DNA from: Prevotella sp.
GTDB taxonomy: Bacteria > Bacteroidota > Bacteroidia > Bacteroidales > Bacteroidaceae
Assembly (NCBI GenBank): GCA_017960525.1
Contig: JAGCZA010000126.1
Span: 1 to 35,276, forward strand
DNA: 35,276 nucleotides
Direction of reading: 5' to 3'
The position numbers and the translations under genes are program-made. The notes beneath the pieces were generated by a model that saw nothing but the letters and a program-made list of their open reading frames with translations, made no database searches and was not told the DNA's origin. Shown piece by piece: positions 35,276 to 35,276 of the stretch. Each line of letters opens with the position of its first letter. Positions within the stretch are counted from its first letter, which is position 1.

Positions 35276-35276
35276 C

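Noticed and set aside
1-35276. Integrated phage, insertion sequence or integrative element
   Set aside because: No integrase, transposase, relaxase, phage structural gene or tRNA attachment site is visible.

Overview
The window reads as a chromosomal segment of a Bacteroidales bacterium, most likely Prevotellaceae. The reasons are SusC/SusD pairs, Bacteroidetes-type promoters (TTTG, 19 nt, TAnnTTTG), almost no Shine-Dalgarno sites, DUF3467/DUF3109/DUF1015 genes with Bacteroidales-like sequence, and a C-terminal 'NLSGQRV...GKKFIVK' tail common in Prevotella surface proteins. I see no rRNA, tRNA, CRISPR array, transposase or integrase.

Layout. Positions 1-621 hold the 3' part of galactokinase. 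It is followed by a small two-helix membrane protein, a convergent DUF3467 gene, and a large exported MG2/alpha-2-macroglobulin-like protein whose 5' end overlaps the DUF3467 promoter. Positions 4550-10117 are a pectin unit: a 1569-residue PL11 rhamnogalacturonan lyase with autotransporter-type beta repeats and a C-terminal dockerin, followed 3 nt later by an AraC-type regulator. A DUF1015 gene follows, then an RND efflux adaptor and pump (11612-15868) without an outer-membrane channel gene. The minus strand then carries uracil-DNA glycosylase and a DUF3109 cysteine-rich protein (15929-17261).

Positions 17349-34712 are one compact minus-strand gene cluster, probably an operon. In transcription order it is: a four-FAS1 lipoprotein, SusC, SusD, two FAS1 lipoproteins with beta-rich C-terminal regions, a second SusC and a second SusD. 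It has no glycoside hydrolase, polysaccharide lyase, sulfatase, sigma/anti-sigma pair or hybrid two-component regulator. It therefore looks like a surface binding and import system of unknown ligand, with FAS1 lipoproteins in the position usually held by SusE/SusF-type proteins. Upstream of it, 34955-35275 is the 3' end of another secreted protein, closed by a clear intrinsic terminator.

The most unusual signal is not a gene family. Short AT-rich or purine-rich tandem repeats with a strict 7-bp period (3-5 units) recur at gene borders and inside genes. Two of these sets lie in roughly 135-140 bp cassettes bounded by inverted AGCGNAGCG-type ends. Each cassette spans a SusC-SusD junction and supplies the SusD start codon and lipoprotein signal peptide. 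A further heptamer set lies inside the RND pump gene. All calls were made by reading the sequence; no database search was run.
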